DNA from: Polaribacter glomeratus
GTDB taxonomy: Bacteria; Bacteroidota; Bacteroidia; Flavobacteriales; Flavobacteriaceae
Assembly: GCF_002954665.1 (NCBI RefSeq)
Contig: NZ_MSCM01000002.1
Coordinates: 592,767 to 656,766 of the forward strand
DNA: 64,000 nt
Direction of reading: 5' to 3'
The notes under the pieces are model-generated. The model was given only the letters and a program-made list of their open reading frames with translations. It made no database searches and was not told the DNA's origin. Both the position numbers and the translations under genes were made by a program. Positions 8,648-18,298 of this stretch are shown in pieces (positions within the stretch are counted from its first letter, which is position 1; the number at the start of each line of letters is the position of its first letter).

Positions 8648-9808
8648 ATGAAATCACTGCGTTTAATTCTGTCTAATGCAAAATATTTTGCGCCTGCTTG
8701 GGTTTTTTCATCTATCAATATTTTAATAGGTACTTGGATACTTTACATACCTTATATTAAAGGTAAATTTGATTTAAATGATGCTCAAATTGGTTTCGCT
8801 TTGTTTTTTACGGCTTTGGGTTTGTTAATTTCTATTCCGTTTGTAGCGATTATAAATAAAAAAATTGGCGTTGGTAAATCGACTAAAATCGGAATTATTC
8901 TTTTAGCAATTTTCTATAATTTTCCGCTACTTGCGCCAAGTTATATTGCTTTATGCACTGCTTTATTGTGTGTGGGTTTCCTGTCTGGTTTTACAAGTAT
9001 TTCTTTAAATGCGTTAACTTCTCATATCGAAAAAAATGAAGAACAAAATTTTATGTCTGCAGCGCATGGTTTTTTTAGTTTGGGCGGTTTTATTGGCGCA
9101 GGAATAGGAAGTTTATTTATAAGTCAGTTTTCAAATCCAAGTATTCATATGCTTGGAATCTCTGTATTTATTATTTTAACTACCTTTTTTTTAGCTAAAA
9201 ATTACGAAAAAATAAGTGGTTCAGAAAAAGAAAAAACCAATCATAATGCTACTTTTTTTAGCAGCATAAAACCTTTATTAGTAATTTCTATAATTGCTTT
9301 TATCATTATGTTTAATGAAGGCGCTGTAGAACATTGGAGTAATTTATTTCTTTTTGATGTAATAAAAGTTTCGGAGAGTAAAGCAGGTTTTGGCTTTATT
9401 CTTTTTTCTTTAACCATGACTATTGGTCGCTTTTTAGGCGACGGATTTAGCCACAGAATAGGTTCTAAAAAAATTATTCTCTATTCTTCTAGTATTGCCT
9501 TTATTGCCTATTTATGTATAATTTCTTCAAGTTTTTATTTTAGTGTTTTAGGTTTCGGACTTTTAGGTTTTGGTTTGTCTGTTATTGTGCCAGAAGTTTT
9601 TAGAATTGCTGGTAAAACAAAAGGTATAGAAACTTCTTTTGCAATATCTATAGTTTCTGGAATTGGCTTTGTTGGTTTTTTAGTTGGGCCAGTAATTCTT
9701 GGGGCAATCTCTAACTGGAGCAACTTAGTAATGAGTTATGTTTTTTTATCAGTATTGATTATTATTGCCTTTTTATTGGCATTGTTTGGGTTAAAAAAGA
9801 AGGTTTAA
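8648..9808 (+). CDS. MFS transporter (12 predicted transmembrane segments)
   Basis: A 386-residue, very hydrophobic protein with about 12 membrane segments and a charged central loop near 190-200 (KNYEKISGSEKEKTNHN) dividing two halves. The loop between segments 2 and 3 (NKKIGVGKSTKIG) and the matching GDGFSHRIGSKK in the second half are major-facilitator signature positions. The closest look-alikes are flavobacterial sugar or drug:proton MFS proteins, but no substrate can be read from the sequence. It follows thiL by 37 bp. Its stop codon overlaps the 3' end of the convergent outer-membrane gene by 4 bp. Confidence 0.8.
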   Translation: MKSLRLILSNAKYFAPAWVFSSINILIGTWILYIPYIKGKFDLNDAQIGFALFFTALGLLISIPFVAIINKKIGVGKSTKIGIILLAIFYNFPLLAPSYIALCTALLCVGFLSGFTSISLNALTSHIEKNEEQNFMSAAHGFFSLGGFIGAGIGSLFISQFSNPSIHMLGISVFIILTTFFLAKNYEKISGSEKEKTNHNATFFSSIKPLLVISIIAFIIMFNEGAVEHWSNLFLFDVIKVSESKAGFGFILFSLTMTIGRFLGDGFSHRIGSKKIILYSSSIAFIAYLCIISSSFYFSVLGFGLLGFGLSVIVPEVFRIAGKTKGIETSFAISIVSGIGFVGFLVGPVILGAISNWSNLVMSYVFLSVLIIIAFLLALFGLKKKV

Positions 9809-12186
9809 TTACTCCTTCTTTGTTCTTCATCATTCCCAAAACCTCTCTTTTTTACATTTATTTTTTTGTTTCCAAAATCATAAGAAAGTGATATTCTAAA
9901 ATTTCTAGAGCTTTGGTTTTGACTGTAACTTTGGCTGATATTATTTACAGTAGAATCATAATTATTTAAGCTTCCTGTGTTTAAAACATCACTAAAAAAC
10001 ATTGATACTTTAATGTTATTTTTAAAATCGTGTTGCAATCCAAAAGATAAATGGAACATTTCGCCAACACTAAACAAACCATCATTATGAAAAGAACTGT
10101 ACCAAGCATTGGCTTGTAATTTTGTGCTTTGACTTAAAATAAAGGTATTATTTGAGCTTGCAAAAAATTGAATTCCGTCATTAACTTCTGCGTTATTGTT
10201 GTTAGTTAATTCTGTAAAATGTCCTAATAAATTGATGCTATTTTGGCTTTTAAACCAAGGAATCTTGTTGTAAGAAAAACTTTCTTCCCACGTTAAAGTA
10301 TGTTTTGTAAAATAGTTTTCTTGGGTTACAATTTGGTTTTGATTGACAACATCTGTATTAAAAAACACCCCAAAACCATTGGTAATAATGTCTAAAGATA
10401 AGCTAGAGTTGAGGTTGTTTTTATACAAATGAGAAATTTTAAAACTATCAGAAAAAGAAGGTTGTAAAAACGGGTTTCCTTCACTATAGCTATTATCATT
10501 TATATAAAAACGAAAAGGATTTAAGTTTCTAAAATTAGGTCTGTTGATTCTTTTTCCATAAGAAAAATTGAAATTATTAGCTTTATTTTTTGAATATGAA
10601 AAATACAAGCTTGGAAAAAATTTAGTATAATTATTGCTGTTTTCCTGATTTAAATCTACATTAAAACCAGTTGTTTTGGTGTCTTCAAAACGCAAGCCAA
10701 ATTGCATTTCTAATTTCGCTGTTAAATTGGTATTTCCAGAAAAATAAGCTGCCAAAACATTTTCTTCGTATTCAAAATCGTTAGACTGACTTGGGTCTAA
10801 AACTGGAGTTCCAGAAAGGGTATCAAAAAATAGAACACCACTATTTGTATTGGTAATACTCGCTTTTACACCATAAGATAGATTTACTTTTTTAAACGGA
10901 TATTCCACATCAATTTTTGCGCTAAAATTTTCAATTTCTTGATTTGCTTCGTTTAAAGCAGACGAATTTACACCTTGTGAAGCTCCTGAATTATTAAAAC
11001 TTTCCGTAAAAAAATTGATAGTTCTATCTGAAGTAAATGTAAAATAATCGGCATCAAAAGAAATGTTTCTACCTAAAGAATCTAATTGTGTTAGTAAGTG
11101 GAAATTTACAGAATGATTCTTATTATCATTGGTATTATTACCTGTTGTAAGTAGTGATCTTTCTAGATTATTATTCGTGTCAAATATATCAAACATCGTT
11201 TCTGTAACTATATCTGGCTGAGTTGTATTTCCTAAATATTGCAATCCAAAAGTAGTTTTATCACTTGTTACATACTCAATTAAAAAACGTCCAGAAAATT
11301 GATCTTGTTGTGTTCTTCCTTTAATATCGATATCCCAAAAATTTGCAGGATAATTTATTTGTAAACCTTCTAGATTTTGTTCTCCTCCTTTAGTTGCATT
11401 AACGCTTCCAGAAAAGGAAATTTTATCCTTATTGTAAAAGAAATTATTAGAAAATGAGGTGAAATTATACTTATTTTGATTGTAAGAAAGTGTGGTTGCA
11501 TTTTTCCAGGAATCTTGTGCACCTTTCTTTAAAACAATATTTATTAAACCTCCGTTTCCTGCTGCATCATATTTAGCTGGCGGATTTGTAATTACCTCAA
11601 TTTTTACAATATCATTTGCAGAAAATCCGCTTAAAAAAGCAATCAAATCATCACCTGCTAAAGGAGATAATCTGCCATTAATTAGTACTTGACTTGCCCC
11701 TTTTCCTAAGATTGAAAGTGTGTTGTTTTGCAACTGAACTCCAGGTGTTATTCTTAAAACATCCAAACCATTTCCACCAACAGCAGCAATGCTTTTTTCT
11801 ACATTAAAAACAAGTCTGTCTATTTTTCTTTCGATGACTCTTTTTTCAGTTTTTACAACAACTTCATTTAAATATTGCGCGTTATCTTCTAGTAAAACAC
11901 TTCCTAAGTTGATATTTTTAGTTATTTCAATTTCCTTTGTAAAAGATTTATATCCTAAATAACTAATTTCAATGATAAACTTTCCTTGGTTTACTTTTAT
12001 TTCAAAAAGCCCATTATTATCTGTAGTTGTTCCTGCAACTATTTTATTAGTTGTATTTTTTATAATAACATTTGCAAAAGGGATGACATCGGTTTTATCT
12101 GTTACTTTTCCTTTAATTATCTGCGATTTTATTATCCCAGAAAATAATAAAGTAATTATTAAAAGGATTTTCATTTTTGTATTCAT
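9805..12186 (-). CDS. Outer-membrane beta-barrel protein with N-terminal carboxypeptidase-like domain
   Basis: The 793-residue product has a signal peptide (MKILLIITLLFSGIIKSQ), a carboxypeptidase-regulatory-like beta-sandwich (about 24-105), a plug-like segment (VEKSIAAVGGNGLDVLRITPGVQL, then GRLSPLAGDD) and a long C-terminal barrel rich in alternating Asn/Phe/Tyr strands. This is the TonB-receptor-like outer-membrane family 3 layout of Bacteroidota. The substrate is unknown. The upstream region contains direct and inverted GTTCGACTTT repeats (12251-12314), and the next gene upstream on the same strand is an AraC-type regulator, so this is the likely target of the regulator pair. Basic C-terminus (KKINVKKRGFGNDEEQRRSN). 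Confidence 0.85.
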   Translation of the reverse strand: MNTKMKILLIITLLFSGIIKSQIIKGKVTDKTDVIPFANVIIKNTTNKIVAGTTTDNNGLFEIKVNQGKFIIEISYLGYKSFTKEIEITKNINLGSVLLEDNAQYLNEVVVKTEKRVIERKIDRLVFNVEKSIAAVGGNGLDVLRITPGVQLQNNTLSILGKGASQVLINGRLSPLAGDDLIAFLSGFSANDIVKIEVITNPPAKYDAAGNGGLINIVLKKGAQDSWKNATTLSYNQNKYNFTSFSNNFFYNKDKISFSGSVNATKGGEQNLEGLQINYPANFWDIDIKGRTQQDQFSGRFLIEYVTSDKTTFGLQYLGNTTQPDIVTETMFDIFDTNNNLERSLLTTGNNTNDNKNHSVNFHLLTQLDSLGRNISFDADYFTFTSDRTINFFTESFNNSGASQGVNSSALNEANQEIENFSAKIDVEYPFKKVNLSYGVKASITNTNSGVLFFDTLSGTPVLDPSQSNDFEYEENVLAAYFSGNTNLTAKLEMQFGLRFEDTKTTGFNVDLNQENSNNYTKFFPSLYFSYSKNKANNFNFSYGKRINRPNFRNLNPFRFYINDNSYSEGNPFLQPSFSDSFKISHLYKNNLNSSLSLDIITNGFGVFFNTDVVNQNQIVTQENYFTKHTLTWEESFSYNKIPWFKSQNSINLLGHFTELTNNNNAEVNDGIQFFASSNNTFILSQSTKLQANAWYSSFHNDGLFSVGEMFHLSFGLQHDFKNNIKVSMFFSDVLNTGSLNNYDSTVNNISQSYSQNQSSRNFRISLSYDFGNKKINVKKRGFGNDEEQRRSN

Positions 12187-12250
12187 CTTGTACTTTTTTT
12201 ATTAGATGGTACAAATGTGCAATTGAAAAGAGTTTTGTGCGACCGAAAAC

Positions 12251-12314
12251 ACAAAGTCGAACCCTTTTCTAAATTAGAAATGAGTTCGACTTTGTTTTAC
12301 AAACGTTCGACTTT
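12251..12314. promoter_or_regulatory. Candidate operator: three GTTCGACTTT copies, two as direct repeats 21 bp apart
   Basis: GTTCGACTTT occurs at 12284-12293 and 12305-12314, exactly 21 bp apart and in the same orientation; its reverse complement lies at 12253-12262. The 12252-12261/12284-12295 area also forms a 12-bp inverted repeat (ACAAAGTCGAAC/GTTCGACTTTGT, 12251-12262 and 12284-12295) with a partly paired 21-nt loop. Two direct half-sites two helical turns apart are the usual binding pattern of AraC-type dimers. The block lies 65-128 bp upstream of the outer-membrane gene start and just beyond the end of an AraC gene. The hairpin could alternatively be a transcription terminator, though no T-run follows it. 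Confidence 0.6.
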
Positions 12315-12331
12315 ACGTTAAGTATTTGATT

Positions 12332-13444
12332 TTAAGCTGTTTTTCTGTATTCAGTTGGTGTTAAACCTGTATGCTTTTTAAAAGCAGTATTAAAAGAAGA
12401 TTTAGAATTAAAACCAACTTCGTACAAAATTTCTAAAACCGTAACTTCTTTTTTGGATGGATTTTTTAAGATTTCCATAGCTTCTGTGATTCTATATTCA
12501 TTTACAAAATCAAAAAAATGTTGATTCAAATGTTGATTGATTAATACTGATAAATCTCTTGAATTCATTTCAATTTCTTCAGCTAAATTTCTTATTGATA
12601 AAGAAGGATTCAAATAAGGTTTTTCTGTTTTCATATAAGCTGTTAATTGTTCAACTTCTTTTAAATCGATATTATTTTTTTGATCTTCTTTATTAAGTTC
12701 TGTAGTTAATTTAGTTTTAGAATCTACTCCATTAAATAAGTTTGGATGTTTCATGATTTTTAGTCCATACCAACAAACAAAATATAAAGTAACAATACTT
12801 AAAACAATTTCTGAAATTTGAAAATAATCGTTATCTCCAAAATATTTAAATAAATTTTTAACAAAAGCAACGCCGAATAAAGCTCCAATAAAAACCAACA
12901 GCTGAAGCAACCAATTGTACGTTTGTATAGTAGCACTAGAATAATTTTCTACAAATATTTTCTTGGCTCTTTTTAAAACAATAAAACCTAAGATAATGTA
13001 AATAGCAAATTGAATGTGTAAAGAAAAATGTAAATAGATGATTTCAAATTGCGAATTGTAATTTTCAAAAAGGGTAAGTTTTTCTGATGGATTGCTTAAA
13101 TAAAACCTGGGAGTCATTACCAAATTCCCAATAATATAAGGTGTTAAATGCCATAGCTGTTTTCGTTTTAATGTAAAGTCTGAATAACAAACAGAAAGAA
13201 TATACAAGTAAAAAATCGGCATTATTAAATACGATAATTGGCTTTTAAAAATTATAATATTACTTGTTATATTTAAAAATAAAGACCAAGAAGTATATTC
13301 AAAAGCACTTAATACCAAATAAGCAGCAAAAATTTTATTGCTAATTTTATTAGTAGATTTTACAGAGAAAATAAAAAATGCCAAAAGCAATGATATACAG
13401 GTAGCTATAATTCTTATTAGATCTGATACGTCTAAATTTTCCAT
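12332..13444 (-). CDS. AraC-family regulator with N-terminal seven-helix membrane domain (paralogue 1)
   Basis: Residues about 1-235 contain seven or eight hydrophobic segments, and the C-terminal 100 residues form an AraC/XylS double helix-turn-helix (SLSIRNLAEEIEMNSRDLSVLINQ; then VLEILYEVGFNSKSSFNTAFKKHTGLTPTEYR). This membrane-bound AraC layout is common in flavobacteria; the signal sensed is unknown. The next gene upstream encodes a paralogue whose DNA-binding domain is almost identical over the last 90 residues, while the membrane part has diverged. Genes are 5 bp apart, so the two are surely co-transcribed with the hydrolase gene. The likely target is the outer-membrane gene immediately downstream. 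Confidence 0.88.
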   Translation of the reverse strand: MENLDVSDLIRIIATCISLLLAFFIFSVKSTNKISNKIFAAYLVLSAFEYTSWSLFLNITSNIIIFKSQLSYLIMPIFYLYILSVCYSDFTLKRKQLWHLTPYIIGNLVMTPRFYLSNPSEKLTLFENYNSQFEIIYLHFSLHIQFAIYIILGFIVLKRAKKIFVENYSSATIQTYNWLLQLLVFIGALFGVAFVKNLFKYFGDNDYFQISEIVLSIVTLYFVCWYGLKIMKHPNLFNGVDSKTKLTTELNKEDQKNNIDLKEVEQLTAYMKTEKPYLNPSLSIRNLAEEIEMNSRDLSVLINQHLNQHFFDFVNEYRITEAMEILKNPSKKEVTVLEILYEVGFNSKSSFNTAFKKHTGLTPTEYRKTA

Positions 13445-13449
13445 TTTTA

Positions 13450-14574
13450 TTATTTTTTTCTGTATTGAGTTGGTGTTAAACCTGTATGCTTTTTAAAAGC
13501 AGTATTAAAAGAAGATTTGGAATTGAAACCAACTTCGTATAAAATTTCTAATACTGTAAACTCTTTTTTTGATGGATTTTTTAAGATGCTTTTTGCCTCT
13601 TCAATTCTATATTCATTTACAAAATCAAAAAAATGCTGATTTAAATTTTGATTGATTAAAACTGATAGATCTCTAGTATTCATTTTAATATCATCCGCTA
13701 AATTTCTAATAGATAACGAAGGGTTTAAATATGGTTTTTCAGCACTCATAAAATCTTTTAAAACAATAGCTTGTTGGCTTATTTCTGAATCTTCTTTAAA
13801 TGATTTTATTTCTTGAGAAGTTTTTAAATCTACCTCAATTCCTTTAAATAATTTTGGAGAATTTACCGCCTTTAAAAACAACCAACAGATAAAAAACACA
13901 CCAAAAAGCAATACAATTATTCTTATAATTTCTAAAGAATCGCCATTTGAATTCGTTCTAAAAAAACCTTTTATAACTGTTAAAACTTGACCAATAAAAA
14001 GTAAAATAGTTAATTGTTTTAGCCAATTATAGTTTTTAAAAGCGTTTTTATCCGTAAAATTTTCTAACAATAACTTTCTATATCGAACAATATAATATAT
14101 TTCTGCAGCTAAATAAGCAAATGATAAAATAGCTCCTAAATAATCTAAAAAAGTGTTTTCAAAATTAGCATCGTAATTTTTAAAAAATTCAATTTTTGCT
14201 TCATTACTTGCTAAAAAAAAATTAGGAACTAAAACTAAAATGGAAATTAACCAAGGCAATAAATGAACTATATGCTTCTTTTTTAATTTAAAATTCGAGT
14301 AAATAACAGATAAAATATATAAGAAAAGTAATGGATTTTTAAATGCTGATATTTTGATGCGCAACATTTCTATTGCAAGTGGTAATTCTATAAACTGATG
14401 ATAAAAAAAAGCACTAATATCTATAGCTGTTACAACTAAAAAAGCCGCTAATAATTGGTTGCTTATCTTTTTTTCTGTTTTTACCGATAGCAAAAAAGCC
14501 GAAAAAAGAAAAAAAAGAATAACAATAAGTACCGCCAAAAAAGGAATTATTGATTCGTAATTCATAATTCTCAA
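13450..14574 (-). CDS. AraC-family regulator with N-terminal membrane domain (paralogue 2)
   Basis: A 374-residue protein with the same plan as its downstream neighbour: several membrane helices to about residue 235 (IIPFLAVLIVILFFLFSAFLLSV at the N-terminus), a short linker, then an AraC double helix-turn-helix (SLSIRNLADDIKMNTRDLSVLINQ; VLEILYEVGFNSKSSFNTAFKKHTGLTPTQYR). The DNA-binding halves of the two are nearly the same, the sensor halves are not, suggesting duplication followed by sensor divergence with shared operators. Six bases separate it from the hydrolase gene upstream. Confidence 0.88.
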   Translation of the reverse strand: MRIMNYESIIPFLAVLIVILFFLFSAFLLSVKTEKKISNQLLAAFLVVTAIDISAFFYHQFIELPLAIEMLRIKISAFKNPLLFLYILSVIYSNFKLKKKHIVHLLPWLISILVLVPNFFLASNEAKIEFFKNYDANFENTFLDYLGAILSFAYLAAEIYYIVRYRKLLLENFTDKNAFKNYNWLKQLTILLFIGQVLTVIKGFFRTNSNGDSLEIIRIIVLLFGVFFICWLFLKAVNSPKLFKGIEVDLKTSQEIKSFKEDSEISQQAIVLKDFMSAEKPYLNPSLSIRNLADDIKMNTRDLSVLINQNLNQHFFDFVNEYRIEEAKSILKNPSKKEFTVLEILYEVGFNSKSSFNTAFKKHTGLTPTQYRKK

Positions 14575-14580
14575 ATATAC

Positions 14581-15372
14581 TTATAATTTAGAGGAACAGG
14601 TTTTAATAAAATTTTTTAAAACAACTATAAGTTCCACTTTGTTTTCAATATGACTCATATGTCCGTCAGGAAAAACAACAAGTTCTGAATTGGTTTTTTT
14701 AGCTTCTTCCAAAGAAATTTCGTACTCTAAAACAGGGTCTTTTTTGCCAATAATCAGCAATTTTTTAAAATTATTTTCTGATAAAACAAAATTTGTATTT
14801 TCACGCAACTTCATGCCTTCATTGGCTGCAATATAACCTTGTAATGAGGTTTGCAAAGCTTCATTTTTTACAGCTGTAATTTCGCTTTTAAAAGCAGCTA
14901 AATTTTCTTGATGAAACAAGTTTGAAATGGATAATTTAACCATATTTTCAAAATTATTTTGCACCATTTTATTTGCTCTCGTTCTTAATTTTTTACGCTC
15001 TTCAGAATCTTCGTAAGAGGTTGAATTTAATAAACATAGCCCTTTTATTTTGGCGAAGTTTATTTTGGCATGCGCTAAAGAAATATAGCCTCCTAAAGAA
15101 TGCCCAACCAAAATATATTTTCTGATTTTTAAGTGTTTTAAAACGGCATCAATTGTTTCTGCAAACAACTCCATAGAATGCACATATCCCAAACAATCAG
15201 ATTTTCCATGACCTAATAAATCAACTGTAATAATTCTGTTTTTTTTAATGAGTTCTGGTTTTATTTTATCCCACATCGTGGTATTTTCTAAAAACCCATG
15301 AATCAGCACAACTACAGTTCCTTTTCCTTGATCAGTATAAAAAATGTTGGCGTTTTTAAAATTCAGAATCAT
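14581..15372 (-). CDS. Alpha/beta hydrolase
   Basis: A 263-residue cytoplasmic alpha/beta hydrolase. VVLIHGFLENTTMWD carries the HG oxyanion motif, VGHSLGGY has the nucleophile elbow GxSxG (about residue 96), KDPVLEYE is near the acidic residue, and DGHMSHIENK carries the catalytic His. It resembles BioH/MenH-like esterases but the substrate is not recognisable; no menaquinone or biotin genes are adjacent. First gene of a three-gene unit with the two AraC regulators (6 and 5 bp gaps). Confidence 0.85.
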   Translation of the reverse strand: MILNFKNANIFYTDQGKGTVVVLIHGFLENTTMWDKIKPELIKKNRIITVDLLGHGKSDCLGYVHSMELFAETIDAVLKHLKIRKYILVGHSLGGYISLAHAKINFAKIKGLCLLNSTSYEDSEERKKLRTRANKMVQNNFENMVKLSISNLFHQENLAAFKSEITAVKNEALQTSLQGYIAANEGMKLRENTNFVLSENNFKKLLIIGKKDPVLEYEISLEEAKKTNSELVVFPDGHMSHIENKVELIVVLKNFIKTCSSKL

Positions 15373-15431
15373 AGAAACAAATATAAGATTTGATTCTATT
15401 TAGAGAACTTAAAACATCATAAAGTATTTAC

Positions 15432-15439
15432 TATATTTG
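15432..15439 (+). promoter_or_regulatory. -7 promoter box TATATTTG
   Basis: Exact TAnnTTTG match 26 bases upstream of the serine hydrolase ATG, between two divergent genes. No convincing -33 TTG. Confidence 0.5.
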
Positions 15440-15464
15440 AAAAGTATCTAATTAAACCAATCTT

Positions 15465-17015
15465 ATGTTTTTTAAAAAAATCACACTTTTAACTGTCTTT
15501 ATTTTTTCAGTATCGCTTACTGCACAAATTGATGAGAAAAAACTCGATAAATTAATAACACAAACCTTAAAAACTTTTGAGGTTCCTGGTATTTCTGTAG
15601 GTATTTTAAAGGATGAAAAAATAGTCTATTCCAAAGGTTTTGGAGTTCGTTCTTTAACGAATCAAAAAGACATGAACCAAAACACATTGGTTGGTGTTGC
15701 TTCTAATAGCAAGGGTTTTACTTGTTTTGCATTGGCAATGATGGTGGATGAAGGCAAATTAAATTGGGACGATAAAGTACGGAAACACATTCCGGAATTT
15801 CAATTGCAAGACGCTTGGGTTACAGCGCAATTTACCATTAGAGATTTGGTAACGCACAGAAGTGGTTTAAGTTTAGGCGCAGGAGATTTGATGTTTTTTC
15901 CTGAAGGAAATGATTTTACGGTAAAAGATGTTATCAGCAATGTAAAACACTTAAAACCAGAAAGTTCATTTAGAAGTGAATTTATGTACAACAACAATAT
16001 GTTTATTATTGCTGGCGAAGTTTTAAAACGTGTTAGCGGTCTTACTTGGGAAGAATTTATTGAGACGAAAATAATGAAACCTGTTGGAATGACAAATAGC
16101 AAAGCGTCTTACAACCGAGTTACCAATAAGACCAATATTATTGATGCGCATACAATGGCGGATGGCAAAATAATTCAGATTCCGCATGATTGGAGCGAAA
16201 CTGCAAATGCTGCGGGCGGAATTGTAAGCAACGTAACTGACATGTTAACTTGGGCAAAATTTTTAATGAATGATGCCATTACAAAAGACGGAAATCGTTT
16301 GTTAAGTGAGCAACAATTTCATGAATTATGGCAATTACAAACCACTATGAAAGTTGGTAAAAATGACAGTTACAATTCCAATTTTAAAGGCTACGGTTTG
16401 GGTTGGTTTTTAACGGATGTAAAAGGTGGCTACAAGCAAGTATATCACACAGGTGGTTTGTTGGGCACAGTAACGCAGTTTACCATGATTCCAGATTTAG
16501 ATTTGGCAATTGTAGTGTTAACTAATCAGATGAATGGCAACGCTTTTAACACGATTACAAACACGATCAAAGATAGCTATTTAGGATATAAAGATAGAAA
16601 TTGGATAAAAAATTACGGAGATAAAAATGCTGATTTTATAGCGTATAATGACAGTATAAAAACAAGTGTTTTTAATAACGTTGAACTTGCAAAAAAAAAT
16701 CCAAATTTACCAAAACCGAATCAAATTGTTGGCACGTATAAAGACAATTGGTTTGGAAACGTTACCATTACACACGATGGAAATACGTACAATATAAAAT
16801 GCGAACGTTCTGCTGCTTTAATTGGTGAATTAGTACCGTACAATCTAACCACATTTGTTGCAAAATGGAACAATAGAAGTTTTGACGCAGATGTTTTTGT
16901 GAATTTTACTTTTGATGAAAACGGAAGTGCAACAAATGCCACGATGAATTATGTTGCGCCAATTACCGATTTTAGTTTCGATTTTCATGATTTAAACCTT
17001 AAAAGAACGAAGTAA
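15465..17015 (+). CDS. Secreted serine hydrolase, class C beta-lactamase/PBP4* fold, with C-terminal DUF3471-like domain
   Basis: The 516-residue protein has a signal peptide (ends SVSLTAQ), the SxxK motif at Ser80-Lys83 (SNSK), the YxN motif in EFMYNNNMF and HTGG (in YHTGGLLGTV), the three active-site elements of beta-lactamase/transpeptidase-like esterases. The C-terminal 100 residues (IVGTYKDNWFGNVTITHDG onward) are the DUF3471-type beta domain often attached to these enzymes. Probably periplasmic or surface peptidase/esterase; substrate not predictable. Two bases separate its stop from the TTG start of brnQ, so the two are co-transcribed. Confidence 0.88.
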   Translation: MFFKKITLLTVFIFSVSLTAQIDEKKLDKLITQTLKTFEVPGISVGILKDEKIVYSKGFGVRSLTNQKDMNQNTLVGVASNSKGFTCFALAMMVDEGKLNWDDKVRKHIPEFQLQDAWVTAQFTIRDLVTHRSGLSLGAGDLMFFPEGNDFTVKDVISNVKHLKPESSFRSEFMYNNNMFIIAGEVLKRVSGLTWEEFIETKIMKPVGMTNSKASYNRVTNKTNIIDAHTMADGKIIQIPHDWSETANAAGGIVSNVTDMLTWAKFLMNDAITKDGNRLLSEQQFHELWQLQTTMKVGKNDSYNSNFKGYGLGWFLTDVKGGYKQVYHTGGLLGTVTQFTMIPDLDLAIVVLTNQMNGNAFNTITNTIKDSYLGYKDRNWIKNYGDKNADFIAYNDSIKTSVFNNVELAKKNPNLPKPNQIVGTYKDNWFGNVTITHDGNTYNIKCERSAALIGELVPYNLTTFVAKWNNRSFDADVFVNFTFDENGSATNATMNYVAPITDFSFDFHDLNLKRTK

Positions 17016-17017
17016 TT

Positions 17018-18298
17018 TTGAACAAAACAAAAGAAATTTGGATTGCAGGTTTTGCGCTATTTTCACTCTTTTTTGGAGCAGGAAATTTAATTTTACCTCC
17101 TTTTTTAGGTGTAAAATCAGGCTTTGATTGGTGGATTGTTGTCTGTGGCTTTGTGTTAACCGCAGTAACGATTCCTATTTTGGCAATTTTTGCACACGCA
17201 AAATTACAAGGAACATTATATGATTTTGGCAAGAAAGTTTCACCGCTTTTTAGTACCGTTTATTGCTTGTTAATTTACGTAATTGCAGTTGCAATTCCGT
17301 CTCCAAGAACCGCAGCAGTAACGCACGAAATGACGGTGCAACCATTCTTTGATACATCGCCACTTTTAACAAGTATTATTTACTTTGTATTCGTCTTTGT
17401 TTTTGCTATTAATAGAACAAGAGTTATTGGTTTAATTGGTAAATTTTTAACGCCTATTATCGTTTTAATTTTACTGATGATTATTGTCGTTGCGTTTTTT
17501 ACAGCACCAGAAACTATAACGCCAACCACTTTTAAAACCCCTTTTATAGATGGTATTTTAGAAGGATATCAAACCTTTGATGCCATTGGCGGTGTTGTTG
17601 TTGGAGCCGTAATTATCATCTCCTTAAATTATAGCAGCCACACGACTTTTGAAGCGAAAAGAAAACTGATTAGACAAGCTGGTTTTATTGCCGGTACAGG
17701 TTTGCTTTTAATTTATGGTGGTTTAATTTTAAGCGGATCTTTATTCTCTTCAACATTTGCAGAAAACGCAACAAGAATTGAAGTTTTATCTGGGTTAAGC
17801 ACACAAACTTTAGGCAATTTCGGAACCACTTTTTTAAGTGTTTTGGTTGCTTTAGCGTGTTTTACAACGGCCGTAGGTATTGTAACCGGAACAGCAGACT
17901 ACTTTAAAGGAATTTGTAATGATTCGCAAAGAGTGTATATAGTTACTGCAGCAATTTCATCAGTAATTGGTATTATAGTTGGCAGTTATAATGTTGGTTT
18001 TATTATAGATGTTGCCGTACCAGCTTTAATGTTTTTATATCCAATTACAATGGTACTAATTTTACTAAATATTGTGCCAAACAAATTGGCTTCAAGACTC
18101 GTTTTTAGAAGTGTAGTTTTGGTAACATTTATATTTAGTATTCCGGATTTTCTAGGCTTTATAATTGCGCAAGAAAACTTAACCGGAATTAAAAGCATGA
18201 TTCCTTTGGCCGAGTATAGTTTGGGTTGGGTTTTGCCTTCTTTATTTGTTTTTATTGGGTTAAATTTGGTAAAGAAAAAAAATATCATCGATGAATAA
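17018..18298 (+). CDS. brnQ: Branched-chain amino acid:cation symporter BrnQ (LIVCS family)
   Basis: BrnQ takes up Leu, Ile and Val with Na+ or H+. The 426-residue product has about 12 membrane segments and the family N-terminus EIWIAGFALFSLFFGAGNLILPPFLG. The start is TTG, 2 bp after the preceding stop; no ATG occurs before the conserved first helix, so TTG is well supported. Its last 8 bases overlap the ATG of the AbiH gene. Other visible features: IPSPRTAAVTHEM loop and FVFAINRTRVIGLIGKFLTP, both typical of the family. Confidence 0.93.
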   Translation: MNKTKEIWIAGFALFSLFFGAGNLILPPFLGVKSGFDWWIVVCGFVLTAVTIPILAIFAHAKLQGTLYDFGKKVSPLFSTVYCLLIYVIAVAIPSPRTAAVTHEMTVQPFFDTSPLLTSIIYFVFVFVFAINRTRVIGLIGKFLTPIIVLILLMIIVVAFFTAPETITPTTFKTPFIDGILEGYQTFDAIGGVVVGAVIIISLNYSSHTTFEAKRKLIRQAGFIAGTGLLLIYGGLILSGSLFSSTFAENATRIEVLSGLSTQTLGNFGTTFLSVLVALACFTTAVGIVTGTADYFKGICNDSQRVYIVTAAISSVIGIIVGSYNVGFIIDVAVPALMFLYPITMVLILLNIVPNKLASRLVFRSVVLVTFIFSIPDFLGFIIAQENLTGIKSMIPLAEYSLGWVLPSLFVFIGLNLVKKKNIIDE

